Source: Streptomyces sp. NRRL F-6131
Lineage (GTDB): Bacteria; Actinomycetota; Actinomycetes; Streptomycetales; Streptomycetaceae
Assembly (NCBI GenBank): GCA_000719695.1
Contig: JOHN01000027.1
Span: 35,945 to 99,944 of the forward strand
Length of the DNA stretch: 64,000 nucleotides
Direction of reading: 5' to 3'
Position numbers and translations under genes: made by a program. The notes under the pieces are model-generated. The model was not told the origin of the DNA. It saw only the letters and a list, made by a program, of their open reading frames with translations, and did not search any database. Each line of letters starts with the position of its first letter. Position 1 is the stretch's first letter. Shown here piece after piece: positions 40,701-47,991 of this stretch.

Positions 40701-42104
40701 TTCCCGCTGGTGCGGCGGCGAGGGGGGCTGCCGGTTCACCGGTTCGTGGAGTACGTGACGCGCACGGCCGACCCGGACCGCTGTCGGGCCCTGCTGGTCG
40801 AGCTGCTCACCGGGCGGCAGGACGCGCTGGCCGGAGCCGTGCTGCGGGCCGCCTGCTGGACCGGGTCCGCCGAGGAGCTCGACCAGCTGTTCCTCGCCCT
40901 GGACGAGCAGGGCGACGAGGCCCGCCGCCTGGCGATCGACGCGCTGGCTCCGGAGTTGCCCGCCTCGCTGGCCCTCGGCGTGCTGGACCACCTGCACCGG
41001 CACGGGGCCGAAGAGGTCGGGCTCCCCGTGCTCCGGGCGCGCGCCCGCACGGTGGACGACGTCCCGGCCTTCTGGTCGGACCTGAACGAGCGCGGCTGGT
41101 TCCGGTACGCGGCCGTGCTGATCGACGACGCCGCGCCGGACACGCCGGTCGAGGACTGGTTCCGGCACCTGCACGGGACGGCCCTCGGGCCGCTCGACCG
41201 GGCTGCCCTGCTGAGGGCGACGGAGGCGGACGGCCCGGTGGCCGAACTCGCCGCAGGGGGAGGGGCGGCCCGGTCGGCGCTCGCGGCGGCGGCCGTGCAC
41301 CGGCGGCCGCAGGACGTCGCCGACCTGCTCGCCGCACTGGCCGAGCAGGAGCTCCCCCTTCCGCCGCCGCTCCTGCCACGGCTGCCCGCGTCCTCGGGCC
41401 GGGCCGCGGCCACCCGGCCGTGGGGGAGTGCGCCGCAGGTCGAGCTGTGGCGGATCCTCGCCGCCGCCCGCCCGGCCCCGGAACTCGACCTGATCCTGGC
41501 GGCCCTGGAGGACAACGGCCGCCAGGAGGACGCGGAACGGATCGTCGAGCACCTCCTCGCCGACGAGCCCGTCGGCCGGATCGCCGACCTGCTGGAGGCC
41601 GCACCGGGCGACGAGGCCTCCCCCGCGGCCACGCTGCTCGCCCGGCAGGTGCTGGCGAGTGGAGCGGTGGCCAAGCTGGTCGGCCGGTTGGTGCGGAACG
41701 ACCGGCCGCGCGGCGTCGAGCGGCTGGCCGGCGCGCTCACGGCCCTGAACTGCGGCGGCGCGGCGATGGCCCACGCGGTGGCGAGCCTGACCGAGGCGGG
41801 CGTGGCTCCCGAGGCCGGGCACCGGCTGACGGTGGGGCACTGCGCGCACCGATCGCCGGAGGACGTCGCGGACTTCCTCCACCACCTCGGCCGGGCCGGC
41901 CAGGAAACGGTCCTCCGCCAGGCCCTCGCCACGGTCACCGCCCGCCGACAGGACGACCTGGCCGCGATCGGACGGTGCCTGGAGCAGCTGGGCGACCGGG
42001 CACTGGCGGCAGGGCTGGCCGGCCCGGCGGCGCCGGGGGACGATCCGGCGGGGCCCGCCGACCGGCGCCGATGGCCCCGGTGGAAGGACATCAGGCGGCC
42101 CTGA
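37716..42104 (+). CDS. Caspase-family peptidase with a very long helical-repeat region
   Basis: 1462 residues. Residues ~1-250 form a C14 caspase/metacaspase domain: FAALLIGASDYGS, LLICLSGHGMHEGG (catalytic His81) and VLFLIDACREG (catalytic Cys131), then LYACSAGGYAYF. A ~50-residue linker leads into ~1150 residues of all-helical degenerate repeats in which a P-x-D-V-A-x-L-L helix recurs: DPRSVDRLLAVL (~474), PDRVADYLARL (~631), PVRDVAAVLRHF (~985), RPQDVADLLAAL (~1197), SPEDVADFLHHL (~1381). A Pro-rich break lies at ~790-830. No NTPase domain is seen. ATG 37716 follows the Trypco1 stop closely. The repeats probably sense or scaffold; a cell-death role is inferred. Confidence 0.85.
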   Translation: MGGFAALLIGASDYGSVGTPLPFVPRDLERLEGALRARRFRVERPVAHGRQVGKNFINGEVTGFLRNARRGETLLICLSGHGMHEGGTDYLIPEDLHRDLEPLWSGCVAIDWRREVETTPAARVLFLIDACREGVRQDTMSGTVGWASGEALAVANRQVAHLYACSAGGYAYFVGPGEAERGPEGGSFSLFSRAVLDVLRSSGAGLNLEQLRVGVQARIDELHRAYGKKGSPQRVRVLTDHPQADFLVADAPTGGPSAVVAALPTAAGRNVPAPEPRTLATDLAPDAPDLGQLLADAVHQLRTTGSTALLEAYAAVGPTAGLLDLGTALEAAPVAALWAAAGARRPFAPLMELVAAVCGVGRPEVAHRLLESAAAARPAAELLAALDAAPGPPDGTTEELRSTVLRALAALPADALAAAVLDLHRAGLVAEATQVAEEPRPPEDLPPLLAALTAEGLRPEVDRVVLSAVTRLDPRSVDRLLAVLSGTGQAGPRAAALRAVAAWSVDGIVGWLRFAGGREGLERDAAFVVQAVVAGHPDWPDLPERLRRAGLSRYLGLFHEECARRDSSALVLALQRLVGAGAHQDALAVVHCAAEALGPHPAAELTVLLSEHGPDELLHPVLAKLLEEPPDRVADYLARLWELPAGGRAGRDPVEAAVSVLGTRYPEERLWSLLGMLELGRLPALVARLRGVLARDRPAAELLTVLAWAPATAGPVLLRRIVVVREQPGRFAELLQLCDDARFVSLGEPLVQAFVTEHGTAALTGVLAELRARDWQYGERLVRDWLRLNSPAPADPAAEAPDGPPADPPDGPPAGPGAVRAAEPRTPGETAELILALDARGPDAGAAAGHLTDVLGAFLDAEPVERAAELIGALRTRQPGEEPGERLAEALRVRAVTLFGAARARGSEPDTRYLLSAFRGEPPLRVEEFRALHDALRRTGSAREAGLVLDRLGRRQPPQVVTALLQAFRDDDAFEVLCEAAAERPVRDVAAVLRHFPLVRRRGGLPVHRFVEYVTRTADPDRCRALLVELLTGRQDALAGAVLRAACWTGSAEELDQLFLALDEQGDEARRLAIDALAPELPASLALGVLDHLHRHGAEEVGLPVLRARARTVDDVPAFWSDLNERGWFRYAAVLIDDAAPDTPVEDWFRHLHGTALGPLDRAALLRATEADGPVAELAAGGGAARSALAAAAVHRRPQDVADLLAALAEQELPLPPPLLPRLPASSGRAAATRPWGSAPQVELWRILAAARPAPELDLILAALEDNGRQEDAERIVEHLLADEPVGRIADLLEAAPGDEASPAATLLARQVLASGAVAKLVGRLVRNDRPRGVERLAGALTALNCGGAAMAHAVASLTEAGVAPEAGHRLTVGHCAHRSPEDVADFLHHLGRAGQETVLRQALATVTARRQDDLAAIGRCLEQLGDRALAAGLAGPAAPGDDPAGPADRRRWPRWKDIRRP

Positions 42105-42139
42105 GGACCCACGCGCGCGTTCCTGGAGCGCGGCCCCGC

Positions 42140-42305
42140 TCAGCCGTTGTCGGCCGCCGTGTCGGCGTCGGCACTCTCGGCGGCGCTCTCGACGGCGTCC
42201 AGGTTCTGCCGGAGCTCCCCGCTCTGCGCGCCGTCGGACGCGTCGGTCCCGGCGCGCCCGTGGTCCGCGCCGGGACCGCACCCGGTCACACCGAGGAGGC
42301 GGCGA
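42140..42305 (-). pseudogene. Possible lipoprotein remnant lacking its start
   Basis: A minus-strand frame ends at TGA (42140) and reads RRLLGVTGCGPGADHG, then GAQSGELRQNLDAVESAAES, then an acidic tail. V-T-G-C is a credible lipobox and the helix after it looks natural, but no ATG or GTG with a ribosome binding site lies at the right distance upstream, where the frame runs into the DHFR-like gene region. The signal peptide seems lost or frameshifted. Nothing else is seen between the caspase and DHFR-like genes. Confidence 0.3.
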
Positions 42306-42367
42306 ACGGGCGCGCCGCCCTGCGGAGGTGAACCGCGTCGGGCCCTGCCTCGGGCCCCGCCTCGGGC

Positions 42368-42991
42368 CTAGAACGTCCCGTAGGTGGCCGGCCCGGTGGG
42401 GCGGTAGGTGTTCGCGACGATGCCGGAGGGGGTGGAGCGGGTGTCGACGAGGCGGAAGGCGGTGGCCGGGCCGGCTTCGGGGAAGAGGCGTTGGCCGGTG
42501 CCGAGGCGGACGGGGGCGGTGACCAGGTGGTACTCGTCGATGACGCCGTGCGGCATGAGGGCGCGGGCGAGCGCACCGCTGCCGTGGATCTGGATCTCGA
42601 CGTCACCGAGCCGGTCCTTGAGCGCGGCCACCTGGCCGGCCAGGCCGCCGGGGTCGGCGCCGGTGAGGACGGTGGTGTTGTGCCAGGACGGCTCCCGCAG
42701 GGTGGTCGAACCCACGTACTTGGGGAGGGAGTTGAGCTGGGTGGCGATCCGGTTCGCGGGGTCGGTCAGGTGCGGCCAGTAGCTCGCGAAGATGTCGTAC
42801 GTCCGCCGGCCGAGCAGGAAGGCACCGGCCCGGTCCATCAGCCGGGTCATGAGCTGGCCGAACTCCTCGTCGGCGAACGGGAACAGCCAGCCGCCGTGGG
42901 CGAAGCCGTCGGCACGGTCCTCCTCCGGCCCACCGGGTGCCTGCATCACGCCGTCGAGGGTCAGGAAGGTGGTGAGCAAGAGCTTGGCCAT
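42368..42991 (-). CDS. Dihydrofolate reductase family protein (RibD C-terminal-like)
   Basis: 207 residues, ATG with CGGGGAGA upstream. MAKLLLTTFLTLDGVMQAPG, the GRRTYDIFASYWPH nucleotide segment, NTTVLTG, then IQIHGSGALARALM and DEYHLVTAPVRLGTGQRLF follow the RibD-C/YyaP pattern. These proteins reduce pterin- or deazaflavin-like substrates with NADPH; the specific substrate is unknown. Divergent from a 2-hydroxyacid dehydrogenase gene. Confidence 0.87.
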   Translation of the reverse strand: MAKLLLTTFLTLDGVMQAPGGPEEDRADGFAHGGWLFPFADEEFGQLMTRLMDRAGAFLLGRRTYDIFASYWPHLTDPANRIATQLNSLPKYVGSTTLREPSWHNTTVLTGADPGGLAGQVAALKDRLGDVEIQIHGSGALARALMPHGVIDEYHLVTAPVRLGTGQRLFPEAGPATAFRLVDTRSTPSGIVANTYRPTGPATYGTF

Positions 42992-43132
42992 GGCGGTCTC
43001 CCCGGTCGGAATCGCGTTTCACGATGGCAGACGACCGCCCGCCCCCCGGAGTGCCACGCCGGGTGCCGGGGGGTAACGGAGCAGGAGATCCCGGGGGCGG
43101 CGGCGTGCGGGCGATCTGGGAGAGTGCGACGC

Positions 43133-44095
43133 ATGAGACTCCGTTGCGCCGTCCTCGACGACTTCCAGGGTGTTGCCACCACGATCGCCGACTGGTCGCC
43201 GGTGGCCGACCGGGTCGAGGTGGTGGCGTTCCGGGAACATCCCGTCTCGGTGGACGAACTCGTCGCCGCGGTCGCCGACTTCGACATCGTGGTGACGCTG
43301 CGCGAGCGGATCGCCTTCCCGGCCGAGGTGTTCGAGCGGCTGCCCCGGTTGCGGCTGCTGGTCGCCTCGGGGATGCGGAACTCGGTGGTCGACCACGCGG
43401 GGGCCCGTGCGCACGGGGTGACCGTCTGCGGGACGGCCAGCTCCTCGACGCCGCCGGTGGAGCTGACCTGGGCGCTGCTGCTGGGGCTGGCCCGCGGGCT
43501 GGTCGAGGAGAGCACGGCGCTGCGGACCGGCGGGCCGTGGCAGAGCACGGTGGGCGCGGACCTGGCGGGGCGCCGGCTGGGCCTGCTGGGGCTGGGGAGG
43601 ATCGGCGCCCGGGTGGCCCGGGTGGGGCTCGCGTTCGACATGGACGTGGTGGCGTGGAGCCGGAACCTCACCGCGGAGCGGGCGGCCGAGGTGGGGGTGC
43701 GCCGGGCCGGGTCGAAGGAGGAGCTGCTGCGGGAGAGCGACTTCGTCTCCGTGCACCTCGCGCTCGGCGAGCGCACCCGGGGGCTGTTGGGCGCGGCGGA
43801 GCTGGCGCTGATGCGGCCGGACGCGTACCTGGTCAACACCTCGCGGGCGGCGATCGTCGACCAGGGGGCGCTGCTGGCGGCGCTCGCGGAGGGCCGGATC
43901 GCGGGGGCGGCGGTGGACGTGTTCGACCAGGAGCCGCTGCCGTCCGACCATCCGATGCGGACGGCGCCCCGACTGCTGGCGACGCCGCACCTGGGGTACG
44001 TGTCGCGGGACAACTACCGCCGCTACTACGGCGAGGCGGTGGAGGACATCGCCGCGTTCCTGGCCGGAGCCCCGGTCCGGGTGCTGGGCGCCTGA
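43133..44095 (+). CDS. D-2-hydroxyacid dehydrogenase
   Basis: 320 residues, ATG preceded by GGGAGAG. Typical D-isomer 2-hydroxyacid dehydrogenase: RLRLLVASGMRNSVVDHAGA in the catalytic domain, GLLGLGRIGARVARVGLAF with the G-x-G-x-x-A cofactor loop, VNTSRAAIVDQGALLAAL (catalytic Arg), AVDVFDQEPLP (Glu) and ATPHLGYVS (His). It reduces 2-keto acids to D-2-hydroxy acids, or the reverse, with NAD(H). No serB/serC neighbours, so it is not obviously the serine-pathway enzyme. Confidence 0.92.
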   Translation: MRLRCAVLDDFQGVATTIADWSPVADRVEVVAFREHPVSVDELVAAVADFDIVVTLRERIAFPAEVFERLPRLRLLVASGMRNSVVDHAGARAHGVTVCGTASSSTPPVELTWALLLGLARGLVEESTALRTGGPWQSTVGADLAGRRLGLLGLGRIGARVARVGLAFDMDVVAWSRNLTAERAAEVGVRRAGSKEELLRESDFVSVHLALGERTRGLLGAAELALMRPDAYLVNTSRAAIVDQGALLAALAEGRIAGAAVDVFDQEPLPSDHPMRTAPRLLATPHLGYVSRDNYRRYYGEAVEDIAAFLAGAPVRVLGA

Positions 44096-44113
44096 GCGGC
44101 GGTTCGGCGACAG

Positions 44114-44157
44114 GCCGCCGGCCCGCCACCCCGGGACGGGGGTGACGGGCCGGCGGC
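44114..44157. terminator. Terminator hairpin between convergent genes
   Basis: A 12-bp perfect outer stem (GCCGCCGGCCCG) closes a partly paired inner region. It lies 18 bases after the dehydrogenase stop and 29 bases beyond the M4 protease stop. Confidence 0.65.
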
Positions 44158-44186
44158 ACGTGGTGCGGTGGCCGGTCGGCCTTCGG

Positions 44187-45779
44187 TCAGGCGACCGACA
44201 CGGCGCTCCAGGCGGCGGCGACCGCGTTGTACTCGGTGCTGTTGAGGCCGTAGAGGTCCTTGGCGGCGTTCAGGGACGCGGTGCGCGCGCCCTTGTAGTC
44301 CGTGGTGGACGTCATGTAGACGGTCAGCGCGCGGTACCAGATCTTGGCGATCTTCTGGTTGCCGATGCCGGTGACGGTGGAGCCGTTGCAGGTCGGGCTG
44401 TTGTAGCTGACGCCGTTGACGGTCCGCGCGCCGCTGCCCTCGCTCGCCAGGAAGAACCAGTGGTTGCCGACGCCCGAGGAGTTGTGCACGTCGAGCTGGC
44501 CGACCTTGCGGCTCCAGCAGTCGGCGGACCGGCCGTCCAGCGAGGGCTTGTCGAAGCGGCGCAGCCACGGCGGGGTGGACTGGTCGCTGAACAGGTAGTC
44601 GCCCTTGTCCACCGCGTTGTTGGCGTAGAACTCGACCATGGTGCCGAAGATGTCCGAGGTGGCCTCGTTGAGGCCGCCGGACTCGCCGCTGTAGCGGAGG
44701 TTGGCGGTGGCGCTGGTGACGCCGTGGGTCATCTCGTGGCCCATGGTGTCGAGGTCGACCTGCTCGGGGTCGGTGACGCCGTCGCCGTCGCCGGTCATCA
44801 TGCAGAAGCAGCTGTCGGACCACTGGGCGTTGTCCCAGTTGGTGCCGACGTGCACGAAGACGGTGGCGCCCTTGCCGTCGTTCTTGATGCCGCTGCGGTT
44901 GAAGGTGTTCTTGTAGTAGTCGTACGTCCAGGCGGTGTTGGCGTGGGCGTCGACGGCCGCGGTGGCACGGTCGGTGGAGAACTTCTTCCCGTCGCCCCAG
45001 ACGTTGTCGGTGTCGGTGAAGAGGGTGCCGGAGCTCGCGTTGAGCGAGCTGGCGGAGACGTTGTGCGCGTCCTTGGTGATGTGGCCGCGCGTCGGGTCCT
45101 TCAGTGCGTAGCCGCCGGTCTGCGCGGTGGTGTCGATGGTGATGTCGCCGGTGTACTCGGAGTGGCCGGTGCCGCTGGCCTGGTGCTCGGAGTCGTAGGC
45201 CTCGATCTGCTCACCGGTGTTGGCGTCGGAGACGACGACGCGGCCGGCCGGCTGTCCGTGGTCGCCGGTGCCCTCGACGGTGGTGCGCCAGGCCAGGCGC
45301 GGGGTGCCGTCGGCGGCCCAGACGACGAGCTCGGGGCTGCTGGTGGCGTTGCCGACGCCCGGGGCGGCCTCCAGCGCGCGGCCGGCGGTGAGCTGGGCGG
45401 GGACCTTGGGGACGATCGTGCGCACGGCGGCGTCGTGGGCGGCCGCGCGGGTGGAGTCCTTGAGCCGGCCGCGGGCGTCCTGGTGGACCACCAGGTCGCC
45501 GCCGACCACGGGCAGGCCGAGGTAGGTGCGGTCGAAGCGGACGTGCTGGGTGCCGTCGGCGTCCAGGACGACGTCCTTGACGACGAGGTCCTGGCCGTCG
45601 GCGAAGCCGAACACCGCCGCGTTGCGGGCGACGTTCGCCCGGGCCTGGGCGACGGCCGCGTCCCGGCCGGTGGGGGCGGCGGAGGCGGTACCGGCGGTGA
45701 CGGTGGCGGCGACGAGCGCGGCGGTGGCCGCTATGGCTCCGGCCGCGAGGTGGCGGCGAGAAGAGGAGGTGGGGCTCAC
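44187..45779 (-). CDS. Secreted M4 family metallopeptidase (thermolysin-like)
   Basis: 530 residues, GTG start with CTGGAG upstream. Signal peptide (LAAGAIAATAALVAATVTAG, cleavage near residue 34), an FTP/PepSY-type propeptide to ~200 (YLGLPVVGGDLVVHQD), then the mature enzyme: ATVFVHVGTNWDNAQWSDSC, LDTMGHEMTHGVT (HExxH, two zinc His and the general base), GLNEATSDIFG (third zinc ligand Glu), and DVHNSSGVGNHWFFLA (active-site His). It lacks a C-terminal carbohydrate-binding module. An extracellular neutral protease, autoprocessed after export. Confidence 0.95.
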   Translation of the reverse strand: MSPTSSSRRHLAAGAIAATAALVAATVTAGTASAAPTGRDAAVAQARANVARNAAVFGFADGQDLVVKDVVLDADGTQHVRFDRTYLGLPVVGGDLVVHQDARGRLKDSTRAAAHDAAVRTIVPKVPAQLTAGRALEAAPGVGNATSSPELVVWAADGTPRLAWRTTVEGTGDHGQPAGRVVVSDANTGEQIEAYDSEHQASGTGHSEYTGDITIDTTAQTGGYALKDPTRGHITKDAHNVSASSLNASSGTLFTDTDNVWGDGKKFSTDRATAAVDAHANTAWTYDYYKNTFNRSGIKNDGKGATVFVHVGTNWDNAQWSDSCFCMMTGDGDGVTDPEQVDLDTMGHEMTHGVTSATANLRYSGESGGLNEATSDIFGTMVEFYANNAVDKGDYLFSDQSTPPWLRRFDKPSLDGRSADCWSRKVGQLDVHNSSGVGNHWFFLASEGSGARTVNGVSYNSPTCNGSTVTGIGNQKIAKIWYRALTVYMTSTTDYKGARTASLNAAKDLYGLNSTEYNAVAAAWSAVSVA

Positions 45780-45854
45780 TCTGACTCCAGTCGGGGGATG
45801 CTGCGCGGTGCAGGGATGACAGCTGCGACGAGATTGACGGTGACCAGTCAGTCA

Positions 45855-45884
45855 GGGCTAGAGCGGACGTCAGAACTTTGCCAA
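45855..45884 (-). promoter_or_regulatory. Putative promoter of the M4 protease gene
   Basis: On the minus strand TTGGCA (45879-45884) and TAGCCC (45855-45860) are 18 bases apart, about 75 bases before the GTG. The surrounding 45830-45940 stretch is unusually AT-rich for this window, as expected of the divergent promoters for the protease and GNAT genes. Confidence 0.4.
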
Positions 45885-45943
45885 TTCGTGTCCTGTACTG
45901 ATCAAATGTGATTGCTTTTGAGTTGTCTGTTTACGCTCGTGCC

Positions 45944-46375
45944 ATGACGACCCCGCACCCACCGGCCCTCCACCTCCACTGGCGGGGGGAGTTCACCGAC
46001 CAGGAACTCGACGCCCTGCACACCGCCGCCTTCGGCGGAGGCGAGGACCCCGACCGGCCCCCCACGCCCTGGCGCGCCCGGCTGGAACGCCACAGCCTCG
46101 GCTGGGTCTGCGCCCGTCCCGCCCCCGACGGCCCGCTGCTCGGCTTCGTCAACCTCGCCTGGGACGGCGGCACCCACGCCTTCCTGCTCGACACCGCCGT
46201 CCACCCCACCGCCCAACGCCGCGGCCTCGGCACCCGCCTGGTCGCCGCCGCAGCCGCCGGCGCCCGCACGGCCGGCTGCACCTGGCTGCACGTCGACTAC
46301 GAGCCCCACCTGCGCGCCTACTACCAGGACACCTGCGGCTTCCGCCCCACCGACGCGGGCCTCCTCGCCCTCTGA
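45944..46375 (+). CDS. GNAT family N-acetyltransferase
   Basis: 143 residues from ATG 45944; ATG-like codons to 45908 keep the frame but no ribosome binding site is seen, so the message may be leaderless. FTDQELDALHTAAFGG, then LGFVNLAWDGGTHAFLLDTA, VHPTAQRRGLGTRLVAAAAA (acetyl-CoA loop R-R-G-L-G-T) and HLRAYYQDTCGFRPTDAG are the standard GNAT elements. Divergent from the M4 protease. Substrate unknown. Confidence 0.85.
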   Translation: MTTPHPPALHLHWRGEFTDQELDALHTAAFGGGEDPDRPPTPWRARLERHSLGWVCARPAPDGPLLGFVNLAWDGGTHAFLLDTAVHPTAQRRGLGTRLVAAAAAGARTAGCTWLHVDYEPHLRAYYQDTCGFRPTDAGLLAL

Positions 46376-46457
46376 CCGTCGCCGCCGGCCCTTGCCCGTA
46401 TCGACCGTCCGGGGGTCCTGGACCTTCACGCCTCCCGGGAGCACCGGTGAACCAGGG

Positions 46458-46799
46458 TCAGCCGCGCATGTCCGCCTCGGGCGGTTCTGCCCCGGGGTAC
46501 GGGCTGAGCATGGTGTCGAAGTAGCCTTCCGGGGCTTCCTCCAGGAAGGTCGACAGATCCTGGAGGAAGGCGCGCAGCGGGGGCGTCGCGTTGTGCCGGT
46601 CCAGGTCTTCCCGGGAGTGCCAGACCTCGTACAGGAAGAAGCGGCCGTTCTCGTGCTCGTGGAGGTGGTACTGCAAGTTGCCGGGCTCTCGCCGGGTGGG
46701 TTCCACGAAGGAGGAGAGGATGCGCCGGACCTCGTCCGCGCGCTCCGGCCTGGGGCGCAGGAATCCGTAGAGGGCGATGGGGCGTGCTGTGTTCGTCAT
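46458..46799 (-). CDS. Antibiotic biosynthesis monooxygenase (ABM) domain protein
   Basis: 113 residues from ATG 46799, with GTGAGG just upstream (ATG 46808 is less likely). Ferredoxin-like ABM fold: IALYGFLRPRPERADEVRRI, then EPGNLQYHLHEHENGRFFLY, EVWHSREDLDRHNATP and LRAFLQDLSTFLEEAPE. The central His/Glu/Trp pattern is that of quinol or heme-type monooxygenases such as YgiN. Controlled by the divergent MerR gene through a textbook operator in the shared promoter region. Confidence 0.88.
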   Translation of the reverse strand: MTNTARPIALYGFLRPRPERADEVRRILSSFVEPTRREPGNLQYHLHEHENGRFFLYEVWHSREDLDRHNATPPLRAFLQDLSTFLEEAPEGYFDTMLSPYPGAEPPEADMRG

Positions 46800-46806
46800 G
46801 GCCCTC

Positions 46807-46838
46807 ACGCTAAGATCTCACACCAATGTGAGGTTCAA
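46807..46838 (-). promoter_or_regulatory. MerR-type promoter with 20-bp spacer and dyad
   Basis: On the minus strand, TTGAAC (46833-46838) and TAGCGT (46807-46812) are 20 bases apart, longer than the usual 17. The spacer contains the perfect dyad CTCACA-CCAA-TGTGAG (46817-46832). This is the defining architecture of MerR-activated promoters, in which the regulator untwists an over-long spacer. It drives the ABM gene. Confidence 0.82.
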
Positions 46839-46858
46839 GGGGTTGTGAGGAGCGCCAC

Positions 46859-47218
46859 ATGAAGATCGGTGAGCTCGCGGTCGCCACGGGCACCTCCGTC
46901 CGGCTGTTGCGCTACTACGAGGAGCAGGGCCTCCTGGAGTCCTACCGCCTCGACAGCGGCCACCGCCGCTACGACGACAACGCCCCCGCCGTGGTCCGGC
47001 GCATCCGCGCACTGCTGGACGCCGGCCTGCCGACCCGCGTCATCCGCGACCTGCAGCCGTGCATCCGCCAGGACGGTTCGGTCGCCGGATGCAAGCTGGA
47101 GACCCTCGAAGAACATCTCGACGGCCTGGACGACCGGATCTCCGCCCTGTCGGAAACCCGCGCATCCCTGGCCCGCCTCGTCGCCGACACCCGGTCCCGC
47201 GAACAGATCCGCGGCTAG
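46859..47218 (+). CDS. MerR family transcriptional regulator
   Basis: 119 residues, ATG with GTGAGG 8 bases upstream. MKIGELAVATGTSVRLLRYY, then EEQGLLESYRLDSGHRRYDD and VVRRIRALLDAGLPTRVIRD are the canonical helix-turn-helix and wing. The C-terminus has a long coiled-coil dimerisation helix (LEEHLDGLDDRISALSETRA) and two Cys (residues ~62 and ~73, in QPCIRQDGSVAGC) in the SoxR-like position but without the full CxxCxCxxxxxC cluster, so an iron-sulphur site is unlikely. Activates the divergent ABM gene. Confidence 0.9.
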   Translation: MKIGELAVATGTSVRLLRYYEEQGLLESYRLDSGHRRYDDNAPAVVRRIRALLDAGLPTRVIRDLQPCIRQDGSVAGCKLETLEEHLDGLDDRISALSETRASLARLVADTRSREQIRG

Positions 47219-47661
47219 GCCACCCCATCACCAACGGCTGACCCCGCGCTCATGGGGAGTGCACCGGCGTCGCGCTCGGCGCCGGCTGACGTCGGGCCGT
47301 CCGCTGTGGCGATGGGCGTCCCGGTTGCCTGCCCCTCCGTGTTGCCGGCGGTGTTCAATCGTGGAGCCGACCTCCACGCCCAAGGCCTCGAGGCCCTCTG
47401 GCGAAGGTCGTTGACGATGACGGCCGGGCTCGAAGGTCTCTGCGTGCCGTCCTGTTCGCGACTCGGCCCGCCCGACGTCCACGGCGCGGGTGACCGGCCG
47501 CGGTGGACCTTCGTCCCGGGCTCTGGCAGCGCGCGATCGGGCGGGCTCATTGCCTTTGGGTCGTTTTCGTCTTGTTCCGGCTGAGTATTTGTACGGATAG
47601 CAATCGGCTGATCACCGCAATAGCCTTCTGCCGACCGAGGAACTGTCGGGAGGGGAGAGCA
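47219..47661. other. Gene-poor region before the WXG100-like gene
   Basis: 443 bases, less GC-rich than its surroundings. Several open frames cross it but none has a ribosome binding site or protein-like composition. It may contain a decayed gene and the promoter of the WXG100/DUF1023/lipoprotein operon. ACAATAGCC-type AT-rich stretches lie near 47590-47625. Confidence 0.35.
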
Positions 47662-47991
47662 GTGGGGCATCTCAAGGTCGATCCAGGGGAGATTCACATG
47701 TCCGCAGGGGTGGCGCGGGCGATAGGCGAGGATCTCCGGAAGCCTTGTCAGGCGGCTGTTACGGCCGGCCATGCGGCAGCCGGTCAGCTCACGGGCTGGT
47801 CGGTGGGGGCACGGCTCGGTCAGGTAGCGGGGGAGTGGGCTCCCGTGTTGGCGGGCGTCAGTGACCGTCTGAAGCAGACGGCTGACAACCTCACCGCCAC
47901 GGCGCAGGCCTACGCGAACAACGAGAACGCCGTCGCCGAGGTCTGGACGACGCAAAGGATCGGCGAGGCATGGGAGAAGCCGGGCCAGTGA
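47662..47991 (+). CDS. WXG100-like (ESAT-6-type) protein
   Basis: 109 residues, GTG start with GGGAGGGGAGAG upstream. Two long helices around a turn with Trp: HAAAGQLTGWSVGARLGQVA, then EWAPVLAGVSDRLKQTADNL, then TATAQAYANNENAV. This is the helix-turn-helix pairing of ESX / type VII secretion substrates, with GWS near the W-x-G position. The C-terminal AVAEVWTTQRIGE could contain the secretion tail. The stop overlaps the next start by GTGA. A partner of the hydrolase is likely. Confidence 0.6.
   Translation: MGHLKVDPGEIHMSAGVARAIGEDLRKPCQAAVTAGHAAAGQLTGWSVGARLGQVAGEWAPVLAGVSDRLKQTADNLTATAQAYANNENAVAEVWTTQRIGEAWEKPGQ

Noticed and set aside
37263..42281. A 1672-codon open frame on the minus strand opposite the Trypco1/caspase genes
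   Set aside because: Its composition (Gln/Gly/Arg/His-rich, no fold motifs) is that of antisense to a GC-biased gene; the plus strand has clear caspase motifs and normal codon use.
42147..42371. Plus-strand 74-codon frame after the caspase gene
   Set aside because: No ribosome binding site and Ser/Ala/Pro/Arg-rich shadow composition; the opposite strand holds a more credible lipoprotein-like frame.
47228..47584. Open frames on both strands in the gap before the WXG100-like gene
   Set aside because: No ribosome binding site, unnatural composition and no recognisable motif; treated as noncoding or decayed.
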